The position numbers and the translations under genes were made by a program. Of a stretch of DNA of 40,784 bases, positions 25,475 to 33,661 are shown piece after piece (the stretch's first letter is position 1; every line of letters starts with the position of its first letter). The stretch is from Tissierellia bacterium (GTDB lineage: Bacteria; Bacillota; Clostridia; Tissierellales; Peptoniphilaceae). The DNA lies in the NCBI GenBank assembly GCA_030537815.1, contig JAUNVF010000022.1, positions 1 through 40,784 of the forward strand, in the 5' to 3' direction. Below the pieces are notes generated by a model. The model searched no databases. It saw only the letters and a list, made by a program, of their open reading frames with translations, and was not told the origin of the DNA.

Positions 25475-26152
25475 TTATACTAATTCTATCTCTGAAAAAT
25501 CAGCTATCAAATAGTCGCTCGAATCCAATAGATCTCTTTTTTCATCTCCTGTCATTATCTTCTCCACTACCCCTACCGTCATAAAACCGGCTTCTCCAGC
25601 TTTTTTATTAGCAAGGGCAGAATCCTCAAAGACGATAATCTCCTCTGGCTTTAATTTCATTTTTTCTGAAAGGTATTCAAAGATCTTAGCGCTATTCTTA
25701 TCTGTATTTATTTCTTCTGTCGTTATAATATATTCGAATTTATCGTAAATTCCCGTAGCTTTCAGTCCGGCTTCTACGAATTTTTTTTGATTTGCACTGG
25801 CTAAGGCTATCCTTATGCCTTTTTCGATTAAAGATTCTATAAAATCAAAAGCAGCTTCCTTTAATTCTATCTTCTGATATATCTGGTACATAAAATTCGT
25901 CATATAGTCGAAAATCTCCTGTTCATCTTCTTCTATTTGGTAGACTTCCTTGAGATATGCGGCGCCTCCTCGGAATCCCCTCGGCTTTATTTCATGTATG
26001 AGATCTTCATTCGGAGTCTTTCCTCTATCGACCAGCATATTTACAAGCATATCCTCCATAGCCGACATCGAATCTACGAGAGTCCCATCAAAATCGAATA
26101 TTATAGCTTTTATAGAATCCCTTTTTAATCTTATTTTATTTTGTGAGTTCAT
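25475..26152 (-). CDS. HAD-superfamily phosphatase, subfamily IA
   Basis: A 225-residue haloacid dehalogenase-fold hydrolase: motif I FDFDGTLVDS, motif II LASAN, motif III Lys in NTDKNSAK, motif IV FEDSALANKKAGEAG. The helical cap (about 30-95) is like phosphoglycolate phosphatase and beta-phosphoglucomutase. It overlaps the 3' end of the RuBisCO-like gene by 17 bases and I see no good ribosome site, so translation is probably coupled. By position it may dephosphorylate the RuBisCO-like enzyme's product, as MtnX does after MtnW, but it is not recognisably MtnX. Confidence 0.85.
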   Translation of the reverse strand: MNSQNKIRLKRDSIKAIIFDFDGTLVDSMSAMEDMLVNMLVDRGKTPNEDLIHEIKPRGFRGGAAYLKEVYQIEEDEQEIFDYMTNFMYQIYQKIELKEAAFDFIESLIEKGIRIALASANQKKFVEAGLKATGIYDKFEYIITTEEINTDKNSAKIFEYLSEKMKLKPEEIIVFEDSALANKKAGEAGFMTVGVVEKIMTGDEKRDLLDSSDYLIADFSEIELV

Positions 26153-27446
26153 ATATAGATTTTTCGGGATCGTAAACTCCCCACAATTCCAATGCCTCTC
26201 TCAATTCAATATGATCTTTAGCATATTCCTCGAGAGGTATATCCTTCATCGCCGCTTCTGCCGCTTGATTTAGAGAAGCTATTCCAGCTTTTATTCCCGA
26301 TGGATGAGCATGCATTCCCGCACCCGCTCCAATAACTATATTATTTCCAAAATCTTTCATGATGGTAGGAATCATACCTGCGTGAATTCCCGCACATGGA
26401 CTTGGATAAGTCTTTTTCAAATCATGGAATGGGCTAATTAGACTTTGTCCAACTCTTATATATCTCTCTTTTAAACCGGGGACCTTTCCATATGCACAAT
26501 TGTATACAACTATATCTGCACCGTCCATCCTCATGAATTTACCATGTACTAAATGAGAAGCCAGTCCGGTCTGATTTCCGAGATAGCTTGCTCCTGCATA
26601 TGCCGGGTGAGCGAGTATTGGTACTTTTCCGTCAACTGCATCTATTACCGCTCCTATAGCTCCATATCCGCAAGCATGGACATTTACCATGAGTGCATTA
26701 CAGCCCATATCCATCGCCATCTTAGCTTTCTCCAACATCTTATCCTGTCTGTCGGTAATATTCGGGAAATAAAGCACTTCTCTGCCTGTTTCTCTCTTGA
26801 CTTCATGAACGACTTTCATACAAGCTTCGATTCTGTCTTTTAATGGTGCGTAAACCGGGTCTGCAATCAGCTCATCGTCTTTGATAAAGTCGATTCCACC
26901 ATATGCCAGTTCTTTAAACTGCCTTTGAATAATATCTACAGGGATTCCCGTACATGGTTTTATCATAGCTAAAACAAATGGCCTCTCCTTGACTCCGGTC
27001 AATTCTCTAAGACCTTCGATTCCAAATTGCGGCCCTTTGAATCCGTCGATAAAACTCTTAGGAAATTCAATATCCAAAACCTTTAGATTTTTAGTCATCG
27101 ATATATTTCCGAATACTGTACTCAATAGCTCGGGGAATTGCTGTCCGATATTTACCCATGGGAATGCTATCCTGACTACGACACTGAGCTTTCCTTCGGG
27201 TCTAGAAGCCTCGTATCCAGGTATGGGATATACACCTATTACTCTTCCAACATGAGCCTTCCTTACCTCGGGAGTTTCGTCGGGAACGGGCATCCATGTT
27301 CCCGTCGTCTGCTCGACTGCAACGGATCCCGCTCTATTCACATAGTCCGCCATTTCATCAGTCATTATATATGTGACAACTATAAATTCATCGAGATTGA
27401 GTGATTCTGTTTGACAAAAAATTATTGGATCATATTTGTAATTCAT
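26136..27446 (-). CDS. RuBisCO-like protein (form IV), reaction unknown
   Basis: A 436-residue homologue of the RuBisCO large subunit. Compared with spinach numbering, kept residues are Glu60 (E45), TGTW including Thr65/Trp66 (50-51), Lys175 (K163 in MIKPCTG), the carbamylated lysine with its metal ligands Lys201-Asp203-Glu204 (K189, D191, E192 in GIDFIKDDE), His294 (H280) and Lys334 (K321). Changed are Asn123 to Thr, Lys177 to Cys, Arg295 to Pro, His327 to Val and Ser379 to Cys. Magnesium binding and enolisation look possible; carboxylation does not. The ATG overlaps the kinase stop by one base behind AAGGAG. Known form IV roles are methionine-salvage enolase or isomerase and apionate-pathway enzymes; the kinase/HAD/GldA context fits none I can name. 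Confidence 0.9.
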   Translation of the reverse strand: MNYKYDPIIFCQTESLNLDEFIVVTYIMTDEMADYVNRAGSVAVEQTTGTWMPVPDETPEVRKAHVGRVIGVYPIPGYEASRPEGKLSVVVRIAFPWVNIGQQFPELLSTVFGNISMTKNLKVLDIEFPKSFIDGFKGPQFGIEGLRELTGVKERPFVLAMIKPCTGIPVDIIQRQFKELAYGGIDFIKDDELIADPVYAPLKDRIEACMKVVHEVKRETGREVLYFPNITDRQDKMLEKAKMAMDMGCNALMVNVHACGYGAIGAVIDAVDGKVPILAHPAYAGASYLGNQTGLASHLVHGKFMRMDGADIVVYNCAYGKVPGLKERYIRVGQSLISPFHDLKKTYPSPCAGIHAGMIPTIMKDFGNNIVIGAGAGMHAHPSGIKAGIASLNQAAEAAMKDIPLEEYAKDHIELREALELWGVYDPEKSIYELTK

Positions 27447-29026
27447 TATTTTGCATCTCCTTGATTTTCTTTATTACATTCTCCGCTTTTTTTACATTTT
27501 ACATTTCTAAGATCATAGCAGGATTTAAATGCCAAGCTCATATGCTCTTTTAAAATATTCATATAATAATCATATGTTATCCCGTAAAATTCCGTATGCT
27601 CGGGAACCGGTTTAAATTCTTTATCAGGCACGAGTATTTCATCAAGTTTTGCCTTCATATCTTCGATATCTCCAATTGCATAAGCAGCTAAAACTGCATT
27701 CGACATCGTAGCACCTTCTTTTTTCTTCATAGTTCTTACATCTATGTCGAGCATATCCGCCTTTATTTGATTCCAGACATCCGATCTACTTCCACCTTCT
27801 GTAATAACCGCTTCTTTTACCTCAACTCCGGCTTCCCTAATCTTCTTGACCAATGTCATATACTCGTATCCTATCGATTCGAGAATCGATCTCCACATCT
27901 CTCCGAGTTCTGTATTGCTCGTCATATTCAAGAAGCAGCCGCTCGCATTTGAGACAAAGCCTTGACCTCCCTGAAGATATGGAAAGAATAATGTGCCATT
28001 AGATCCGACCGGTACTTTTTCCGCCTTCTCATTAGCCATCTGATAAAATTCATCTTCGCCTTTTCTATTCATCACCTGGTCTCTAAACCATTGTAAAGAC
28101 AAACCTCCCGTCCTGATATATCCCCAGTAGAAATATGTATCGGGTACGGTGGCAATACTAAAATAAAGGCCTGAGTTCTCACTCAATTCTTTATGTATTC
28201 CGTCGACCATAATTCCAAACATTGCAGCAGTGCCTGCTACATCTGAAGCTGTACCATGATCGTAAACCCCACAACCTACAAATGACTGCATCGTATCACC
28301 TGCGCCGGCTATGATGGGAATACCTTCAACCAGTCCACATCTATCCGCCATCTCGGCAGTCAATTTACCTACGATATCTGTTGGCTTTACAATTTTTGGA
28401 AGGTATTTCATCGGTATGCCCAGCATCTCCATCTGCCTTTCAGACCATTTCTTTTTCTCGGCTTCATATCCGATTATCCATCCACCCAAAGTCGCATGGT
28501 CGATAAAAGCTTCATCTGCTTTCAAGCCTGCAAGCCTAGATAAGACATAGGGACCATTATTTAAAATCTTAGCGCCTCTATTTTTAAACTCTTCATTATT
28601 TTTGATGAGCCACATAGAGATAATCGGCGGCTGAAGACATTCTATAACTGAATTTCCACTTTCCTCTATCCATATCGGATCGAGAGTCTTAACATATTCA
28701 GCCTCTTCGCTCGCCCTTGAGTCGAGATAAGGTATATATGGGGTGATGGCATTTCCATCCTCGTCTACCCCGACGACTCCCATTATGATTCCATCTCCAC
28801 AAATCGCCCTAATATCATTTGGATTGATACCACTTTTTTCGACGCAGTATTTAATCCCATTTACAACATGATTCAAATACATATCAGCATCCATCTCGGC
28901 CCATCCCGGATTTGGATATTTGATTTCATTTGGATAACTATGCTGGCAAATGCAATTAAAATCTCCGTCGTAAATCGCCGACTTAGTACTCTGCGTTCCA
29001 CAATCAAAACTTAAATAATACTTCAT
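27446..29026 (-). CDS. FGGY-family carbohydrate kinase (xylulokinase-like)
   Basis: A 526-residue sugar kinase. The N-terminal half starts SFDCGTQSTKSAIYDG (phosphate-binding loop) and has an EMDAD segment; the second half has AGAGDTMQSFVGCGV (catalytic Asp in GDT), DVAGTAAMFG, GGLSLQWFRD, PYLQGG and ITEGGSRSDVWNQIKADML (adenosine motif). The substrate cannot be named; ketopentoses and ketotetroses are candidates. The last 25 residues form a cysteine- and lysine-rich tail (SCYDLRNVKCKKSGEC) not usual for xylulokinase. GGAGG precedes the ATG. It probably phosphorylates the substrate used by the RuBisCO-like enzyme encoded next. Confidence 0.9.
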   Translation of the reverse strand: MKYYLSFDCGTQSTKSAIYDGDFNCICQHSYPNEIKYPNPGWAEMDADMYLNHVVNGIKYCVEKSGINPNDIRAICGDGIIMGVVGVDEDGNAITPYIPYLDSRASEEAEYVKTLDPIWIEESGNSVIECLQPPIISMWLIKNNEEFKNRGAKILNNGPYVLSRLAGLKADEAFIDHATLGGWIIGYEAEKKKWSERQMEMLGIPMKYLPKIVKPTDIVGKLTAEMADRCGLVEGIPIIAGAGDTMQSFVGCGVYDHGTASDVAGTAAMFGIMVDGIHKELSENSGLYFSIATVPDTYFYWGYIRTGGLSLQWFRDQVMNRKGEDEFYQMANEKAEKVPVGSNGTLFFPYLQGGQGFVSNASGCFLNMTSNTELGEMWRSILESIGYEYMTLVKKIREAGVEVKEAVITEGGSRSDVWNQIKADMLDIDVRTMKKKEGATMSNAVLAAYAIGDIEDMKAKLDEILVPDKEFKPVPEHTEFYGITYDYYMNILKEHMSLAFKSCYDLRNVKCKKSGECNKENQGDAK

Positions 29027-29039
29027 TTAATCCCTCCTC

Positions 29040-29978
29040 TTAATCTCTCAACAATAATTCGGCCGTCTCGACATCGGTATACAAAATATTTATAGCTCCC
29101 GATCTAATCGTCGCCTTTATAGCATCTACTTTTTCCAGCCCATATGCGACAGCTATTACCTCGGGACATCTATCGATGTCGTCGAGCTTCGCTCCAAAGA
29201 AATTGTCGGATTCTTCTATGCAGACTTCCCCTCCATCAGCCCCTAGAAAAGAACCACATACGACTGCTACCGCCCCCTTTTCTTTAGCTCTGAAAATCTC
29301 GTCTTGAGTCATCTCGGATTTGCCGAGAGTTGAATTCTCGGTTATTTCTCCAATCCCTATTATTGATAGGTCGAGATTGCGATACATATCGATAACCGGC
29401 TTTATAGACTTGTCATTAGACAATTCTCTTTTAAGTAATTTTGACCTGATCACCATGGGTGCATTTAGCTCCATCGTGATACCTTTTGAATTTTCTGCAA
29501 ATCTCACGCAATTTTTATTTGAATTCCACTCGTCATTTTCGTATTCGATACCGCCCATAAGGGAAATGAATCTATACCTGTTTAAGCTGTATATATTTGT
29601 ATATCTGCTGCAAGACTCGATAGTCGTACCGGCTGAAATACCTATATTTGCCTCATCCTTTAAATTCTCATTCAATTTATAAGACAATTCTTCAGCTATT
29701 CTCCTGCCCTTTATTTCCTTATCATCTGAATCTGTCTCGACGACCACAATATCATCAAGACCGTATTTTTTAAGAATTCCTTCTCGATAATTCTCTTCTT
29801 TGGAAAAAGGATCCATGACTTTTATATTTACAATCCCGTAATTTCTAGCTTGTTCCAAAAATCTTCCGATTTGGGATCTTGACATAAATAATTTGTTAGC
29901 GATTTCCTTTTGACTCATATTATCGTAATAATACAATTTGCTGATCTTGACTAATAATCTCAATCTCTCGTATTCCAT
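29040..29978 (-). CDS. SorC/DeoR-type sugar-binding transcriptional regulator
   Basis: A 312-residue regulator. The N-terminal helix-turn-helix is clear (YYYDNMSQKEIANKLFMSRSQIGRFLEQAR, about 17-46). The rest is a SorC effector domain related to sugar-phosphate isomerases: GISAGTTIESCSRY for phosphosugar binding, SLMGGIEYENDEW, and AVAYGLEKVDAIKATIRSGAINILYTDVETAELLL at the end. Family members bind phosphorylated sugars and act as repressors or activators of the adjacent operon. It is the first gene and is followed after 13 bases by the kinase, so it most likely controls this operon through the palindrome at 30045-30065. Confidence 0.9.
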   Translation of the reverse strand: MEYERLRLLVKISKLYYYDNMSQKEIANKLFMSRSQIGRFLEQARNYGIVNIKVMDPFSKEENYREGILKKYGLDDIVVVETDSDDKEIKGRRIAEELSYKLNENLKDEANIGISAGTTIESCSRYTNIYSLNRYRFISLMGGIEYENDEWNSNKNCVRFAENSKGITMELNAPMVIRSKLLKRELSNDKSIKPVIDMYRNLDLSIIGIGEITENSTLGKSEMTQDEIFRAKEKGAVAVVCGSFLGADGGEVCIEESDNFFGAKLDDIDRCPEVIAVAYGLEKVDAIKATIRSGAINILYTDVETAELLLRD

Positions 29979-30044
29979 CTATCATAATCCCTCTCTTTAG
30001 AACAATCGTATCATAGTATAATCTAAGAAACAATCATTTGCCTT

Positions 30045-30065
30045 ATATTGGGCATATGCCAATAT
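30045..30065. promoter_or_regulatory. Candidate SorC operator palindrome
   Basis: The 10-base palindrome GGCATATGCC (30051-30060) is flanked by ATATT(G) on the left and AATAT on the right, a symmetric element with one extra base. It lies about 70 bases upstream of the regulator's ATG, a normal position for an autoregulated SorC-type operon. Confidence 0.5.
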
Positions 30066-30068
30066 TTT

Positions 30069-30083
30069 TTGTAATCGTTTTCA
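30069..30083 (+). promoter_or_regulatory. Catabolite-responsive element (cre) for CcpA
   Basis: TTGTAATCGTTTTCA fits the cre consensus WTGNAANCGNWNNCW at every defined position. It lies next to the palindrome in front of the SorC-led operon. A cre here implies glucose-type catabolite control, which supports a carbohydrate catabolic role for the RuBisCO-like gene cluster. Confidence 0.62.
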
Positions 30084-30118
30084 TAATATTCTTATTTACT
30101 CAAATCTAAATCCTAAAT

Positions 30119-30148
30119 AAATCCCCGAGTTTTAAAACTCGGGGATTT
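30119..30148 (-). terminator. Terminator of the iron/ABC operon
   Basis: A perfect 30-base palindrome: AAATCCCCGAGTTTT (30119-30133) pairs with AAAACTCGGGGATTT (30134-30148). On the minus strand it is followed by ATTTAGG. It lies just beyond the stop codon of the last permease gene and is nearly symmetric, so it may also block readthrough from the right. Confidence 0.83.
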
Positions 30149-30165
30149 ACAAAATATTAAATTGA

Positions 30166-31371
30166 TTAATTATTTTCTCTCAATAATAGTGCCGGTTCTC
30201 TCTTGTCCATCTTATTTAATGAAATAATGGAGGATAGAGGTCCTAGCGCCGTACCTATCAAAATTGTAGCTAAGAGTATAATTAATAATTCTGGTATGGT
30301 AGGCTCTAAAAATGGCATCTTCAGCTTTTCGCTAAAGGCCCTTGCAAATAAAAGCGATACTGCAAATGAAGAAACCGATCCGATGACAGCACCGCTGACA
30401 TTGATCAATAATGTCTCGGCCAGACAGATCGCCTTAAGTTTTTTCTTTGTAGCTCCAAGTATCCTAAGCATTGCGAATTCTCCCTTCCTCTCCCTTATAG
30501 AGATGGAATATACGAGACTCAATACAAAGAAAGCGAGTATCCATACCAGGGCTATTAAAATATATACATATGTCAATAAATGTTGAACATTTTCTGAGAC
30601 TTCAGACATCATCTGTTTGGATATCAAACCGTAAATCTGTTCACCTTTAAATTCCTCATTTATCGCCTTTGATACATCTCTGGGATCGACTCCCTTTTTA
30701 ACCTTAACCATGACCGAAGATATATAATCTTCTTTTGCAGCAAGTGGTTCGCCGAGGATTTTCTCATATTCCTTAGCCAACTTTTTCGCTTCCTGCATAG
30801 TCATAAATACAGAATTATCAAATCCCATACCGGTCTTAGCCAATTTTCCTTTTAAATTGAATTCCTGATTGAAAAACTTTACTTTTCCGTTAAAATCTCC
30901 CTGAATATTATTGCCGCCCACTACTTCACCCTCTTTTAGCGGCAATTTTATTTGTTTTTCAAGCCAGGGTACAACAGTGAAGTCCTTGTCAAAATCAACA
31001 CCTATTACCTGTATTGGAAATGAACAACAACCTGCTGACAGGGTCGCCAAGAAAAATTCGGGAGATGTCTTTTCGACGCCATCAATCTTTTTAATCCTGT
31101 CTTCTACGCTGCGATCAAAAAAGAAACTATTGGGTTCCCCTCTTAGAATCGCTCCAGCGATCTTACTGTCATACCCTTGTGGCACTACAATGACATCAGC
31201 TCCCAGTCTCGCGGAAAGTGAAGTCATTCCGTTTTTCAAGCTGAATATTAAAAAGCTGCTCATAAAGAGTATAAAGCAGAGAACTCCCGTCAAGACTATC
31301 AAGCCGGTAGTCCTCCCCGGTTGGTTCTTTATATTCTTTTTAGCCAGACCGACTGTTTTTAAATCCTTCAT
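30166..31371 (-). CDS. FtsX/MacB-like ABC transporter permease (third permease)
   Basis: A 401-residue permease. One span near the N-terminus (LIVLTGVLCFILFMSSFLIF) is followed by a large extracytoplasmic domain (about 50-265, with a GCC cysteine pair near residue 108) and three C-terminal spans. The FtsX signature is visible in RKGEFAMLRILGATKKKL. MacB/LolC-type systems use such permeases for mechanical work on extracytoplasmic proteins rather than ordinary transport. It is the distal gene of the iron operon, five bases or fewer from the FMN-binding lipoprotein, which it may serve. Confidence 0.85.
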   Translation of the reverse strand: MKDLKTVGLAKKNIKNQPGRTTGLIVLTGVLCFILFMSSFLIFSLKNGMTSLSARLGADVIVVPQGYDSKIAGAILRGEPNSFFFDRSVEDRIKKIDGVEKTSPEFFLATLSAGCCSFPIQVIGVDFDKDFTVVPWLEKQIKLPLKEGEVVGGNNIQGDFNGKVKFFNQEFNLKGKLAKTGMGFDNSVFMTMQEAKKLAKEYEKILGEPLAAKEDYISSVMVKVKKGVDPRDVSKAINEEFKGEQIYGLISKQMMSEVSENVQHLLTYVYILIALVWILAFFVLSLVYSISIRERKGEFAMLRILGATKKKLKAICLAETLLINVSGAVIGSVSSFAVSLLFARAFSEKLKMPFLEPTIPELLIILLATILIGTALGPLSSIISLNKMDKREPALLLRENN

Positions 31372-31372
31372 C

Positions 31373-31801
31373 CTATTCGATAGCCATCTCTAAAGCTTTT
31401 TCTACAGCTTCCTTGAAGCTCTGATGTGAAACAGTCGCACCGCTTATTACTTCAACTTGATCAATATCTTGTGTTTCAATTAATTCTTGAGGGTATTGTT
31501 GTGCAGATTCAACTGCATTTTGAGCTATTTTATAAAGACCCGGATTAGTTATTTTTCCATCTTCTTTGCCGTAATCCTCGTCCTTTTCTTTGCCTTCATT
31601 GTCTAGATTTTTAATTTCACATGCTGTGATCTTACCATCTTTTACTTCAAGACTGACATTTATTTTGCCTCCCCACTCGTCGGGATTGCTGTCTGCAGTA
31701 TAAGTTCCGTCTTTTAGCTCTGCTACCTTTGTTTCAGGAACATCTTTGCTGCATCCTACGATGAGCAAGAGCGATAATGCTAATACCAATAACTTCTTCA
31801 T
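31373..31801 (-). CDS. FMN-binding domain lipoprotein
   Basis: A 142-residue lipoprotein. The signal MKKLLVLALSLLLIVGCSK has lipobox LIVGC. The mature part is a single FMN-binding domain with DGTYTADSNPDEWGGKINVSLEVKDGKI and the flavinylation-type motif VEVISGATVSHQSF. In this family ApbE attaches FMN covalently to the Thr of D-x-x-S-G-A-T; here Glu or Val occupies the usual Asp position, so attachment is likely but not certain. Placed among ferrous iron uptake genes, it probably carries electrons outside the membrane. The stop codon of the upstream ATPase abuts its ATG. Confidence 0.85.
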   Translation of the reverse strand: MKKLLVLALSLLLIVGCSKDVPETKVAELKDGTYTADSNPDEWGGKINVSLEVKDGKITACEIKNLDNEGKEKDEDYGKEDGKITNPGLYKIAQNAVESAQQYPQELIETQDIDQVEVISGATVSHQSFKEAVEKALEMAIE

Positions 31802-32508
31802 TATATAAACTCCTTCATTATATTGTCCTCAATTACTGGTCTTTTACGGTTCTTTCTCTCTTCTCTGGCTATCCTTCCATGCTCGAGCATTACCATTCTC
31901 TCAGCTTCGTCTCCAACTTCAGGGTCATGTGTTACGACTATTATAGTACTTCCTGCATTATGAAGCTTTTCTAAAATATCCATAACTAAATATTCATTTT
32001 TTTCGTCGAGATTTCCTGTCGGCTCATCGGCGAGCAAAATCGCGGGGTGATTTATCAATGCCCTGGCTATACAAACCCTTTGCTGTTCTCCTCCGGATAA
32101 TTGATTCGGAAGATGCTTTGCCCTGTCTTTTAAGCCGACGGCCTCAAGTGCAGCCATAGCCTCTTCTTCATCCGGCATCGAGTGATAGTACTGCGCCATC
32201 ATAACATTTTCAAGAGCAGTAAGGTAATTTATCAAGTGGAACTGCTGGAATACCAGTCCGATTTTATCTCTTCTTATTATAGTCAATTCTTTTGGCGAAA
32301 GTTTTGATATATCATCATCTTCCAATATAACTTCGCCGATGGACGGTTTGTCCATACAGCCTATTATATTTATCATAGTAGTCTTTCCACTTCCGGAAGG
32401 ACCCATTATAGAAAGCCATTCTCCCTTTTCTACAGTCAGATTAATCTGATCAAGAGCTTTTACTTCACCATATATTTTGGAAACATCTCTAAGTGTCAAT
32501 ATATCCAT
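31801..32508 (-). CDS. ABC transporter ATP-binding protein (MacB/LolD type)
   Basis: A 235-residue ATPase: Walker A GPSGSGKTT, Q-loop VFQQFHLI, signature LSGGEQQR, Walker B ILLADEPTGNLDE, and the switch His in VVTHDPEVGDEA. The FQQFxLIxxLTALENVMM pattern is typical of the MacB/LolD/FtsE class that pairs with FtsX-like permeases. The frame extends 15 codons upstream, but AAGGAGGAAAAT just before the ATG at 32508 fixes this start. It lies between permeases of the operon and probably powers the 33.6 kb and 34.9 kb ones, or all three. Confidence 0.92.
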   Translation of the reverse strand: MDILTLRDVSKIYGEVKALDQINLTVEKGEWLSIMGPSGSGKTTMINIIGCMDKPSIGEVILEDDDISKLSPKELTIIRRDKIGLVFQQFHLINYLTALENVMMAQYYHSMPDEEEAMAALEAVGLKDRAKHLPNQLSGGEQQRVCIARALINHPAILLADEPTGNLDEKNEYLVMDILEKLHNAGSTIIVVTHDPEVGDEAERMVMLEHGRIAREERKNRKRPVIEDNIMKEFI

Positions 32509-32518
32509 ATTTTCCTCC

Positions 32519-33652
32519 TTATTCTCCACGTAGTACCAGAGCCGGTTCAACATCTACAGCCTTACTTACCGGAATCAGGCAAGCAATCACCGTTATTATT
32601 ACCGACACCAATATAGTCAATGGTACGAGGCTCCACAAGAAACTTACTTTACGGGCAAATACACTTATACTCACCCTCTGTGCAAATATATATCCCAGCA
32701 CAACTCCAAGCAATCCTCCAGCTATACCAAGTACGACACCTTCTCCTAAAAAGTCTATAACCACTGATTTATTAGATGCCCCGAGAGCTTTTTTAAGACC
32801 TATTTCTCTTCTTCTCTCAGTTACAACGGCCATCATAGTGGTGGATACACAAATCATCATGATAAAAAGAACGATAACTGTAACTATCCAAACTAGTGCC
32901 TGTAATTTATTTAATACGACATCTTGTGATTCCGTAACTCTTTTTACGAGCTGTGGAGTTAAGTCTCTATCATTTTCAGAGATTTTATCGGCGATTAGTT
33001 GCAGAGATTCAGCTTCAGCTTCGACACTGCATTCTACAACATCAAGTTCTTGATTACCTATTATTTCTCTAATATCTTCAAGACTCATGAATATCAGTTC
33101 TTCTTCTTTACCACCTGTAGTCACAGTCCCTGCTACTTCAAAGTCCGTAGCGGTCATGTCGCCATCTTCTTTGGGAGTATTTAAAGTGAATTTATCTCCC
33201 GTTTCAAGTCCTATGGCTTTTGAAATCTCATTTCCGAGAAGTACTTGTTTATGATCTGTAGGCCAGTCTCCATTTATTAGCCAATAAGGGCTATTTTCTT
33301 TCGCTCCGGCCAAATCAGTTCCTGCAACCATATAAGGCTGCTCATTAATCTTTGCATTCTGATAAATATATGGGGCAAGCCCAACTAATTTATCGCTCGG
33401 TATTAATTCTGTAATTTCTTTTAGTTGATCTTCTGAAATCTTTTTATCGCTATCAGTTGGAATTATTATCATATTTGCACCATATGACCTAAATTCCTTT
33501 CCCATCTGTCTAGGTATGTCATAGTAAATAGTAACCAATCCCGACAAAATCGTCGCTCCCATGGCAATAGCTAAAAGAGCTGTTATCATCCTCGAACGCC
33601 TTCTCGCAAGAGATCCGGTTACCATTCGCCAGTACATAGATCTGTTTTTCAT
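32519..33652 (-). CDS. FtsX/MacB-like ABC transporter permease (second permease)
   Basis: A 377-residue permease with one N-terminal span (MITALLAIAMGATILSGLV), an extracytoplasmic MacB-like domain (about 45-245, starting SYGANMIIIPTDSD) and three C-terminal spans. The conserved cytoplasmic segment is ERRREIGLKKALGASNKSV. It starts nine bases after the preceding permease ends. Campylobacter jejuni has two adjacent permeases of this kind in its p19 iron locus (Cj1661-Cj1662, as I recall), which this pair matches in kind and place. Confidence 0.88.
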   Translation of the reverse strand: MKNRSMYWRMVTGSLARRRSRMITALLAIAMGATILSGLVTIYYDIPRQMGKEFRSYGANMIIIPTDSDKKISEDQLKEITELIPSDKLVGLAPYIYQNAKINEQPYMVAGTDLAGAKENSPYWLINGDWPTDHKQVLLGNEISKAIGLETGDKFTLNTPKEDGDMTATDFEVAGTVTTGGKEEELIFMSLEDIREIIGNQELDVVECSVEAEAESLQLIADKISENDRDLTPQLVKRVTESQDVVLNKLQALVWIVTVIVLFIMMICVSTTMMAVVTERRREIGLKKALGASNKSVVIDFLGEGVVLGIAGGLLGVVLGYIFAQRVSISVFARKVSFLWSLVPLTILVSVIITVIACLIPVSKAVDVEPALVLRGE

Positions 33653-33661
33653 GCTCTCCTC

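Noticed and set aside
26136-27446. RuBisCO-like gene as a true CO2-fixing RuBisCO (form III or II)
   Set aside because: Lys177, His327, Asn123 and Ser379 equivalents are replaced, and no phosphoribulokinase or AMP phosphorylase gene is nearby.
25475-27446. RLP plus HAD as MtnW/MtnX of methionine salvage
   Set aside because: No mtnA, mtnB, mtnD or MtnK-type kinase is present, the HAD enzyme is of the IA type, and a cre box and SorC regulator point to sugar catabolism.
32493-33053. Plus-strand open frame of 186 codons across two ABC genes
   Set aside because: It is a low-complexity Thr/Ile/Ser-rich shadow of the permease gene, with no ribosome site and no promoter.
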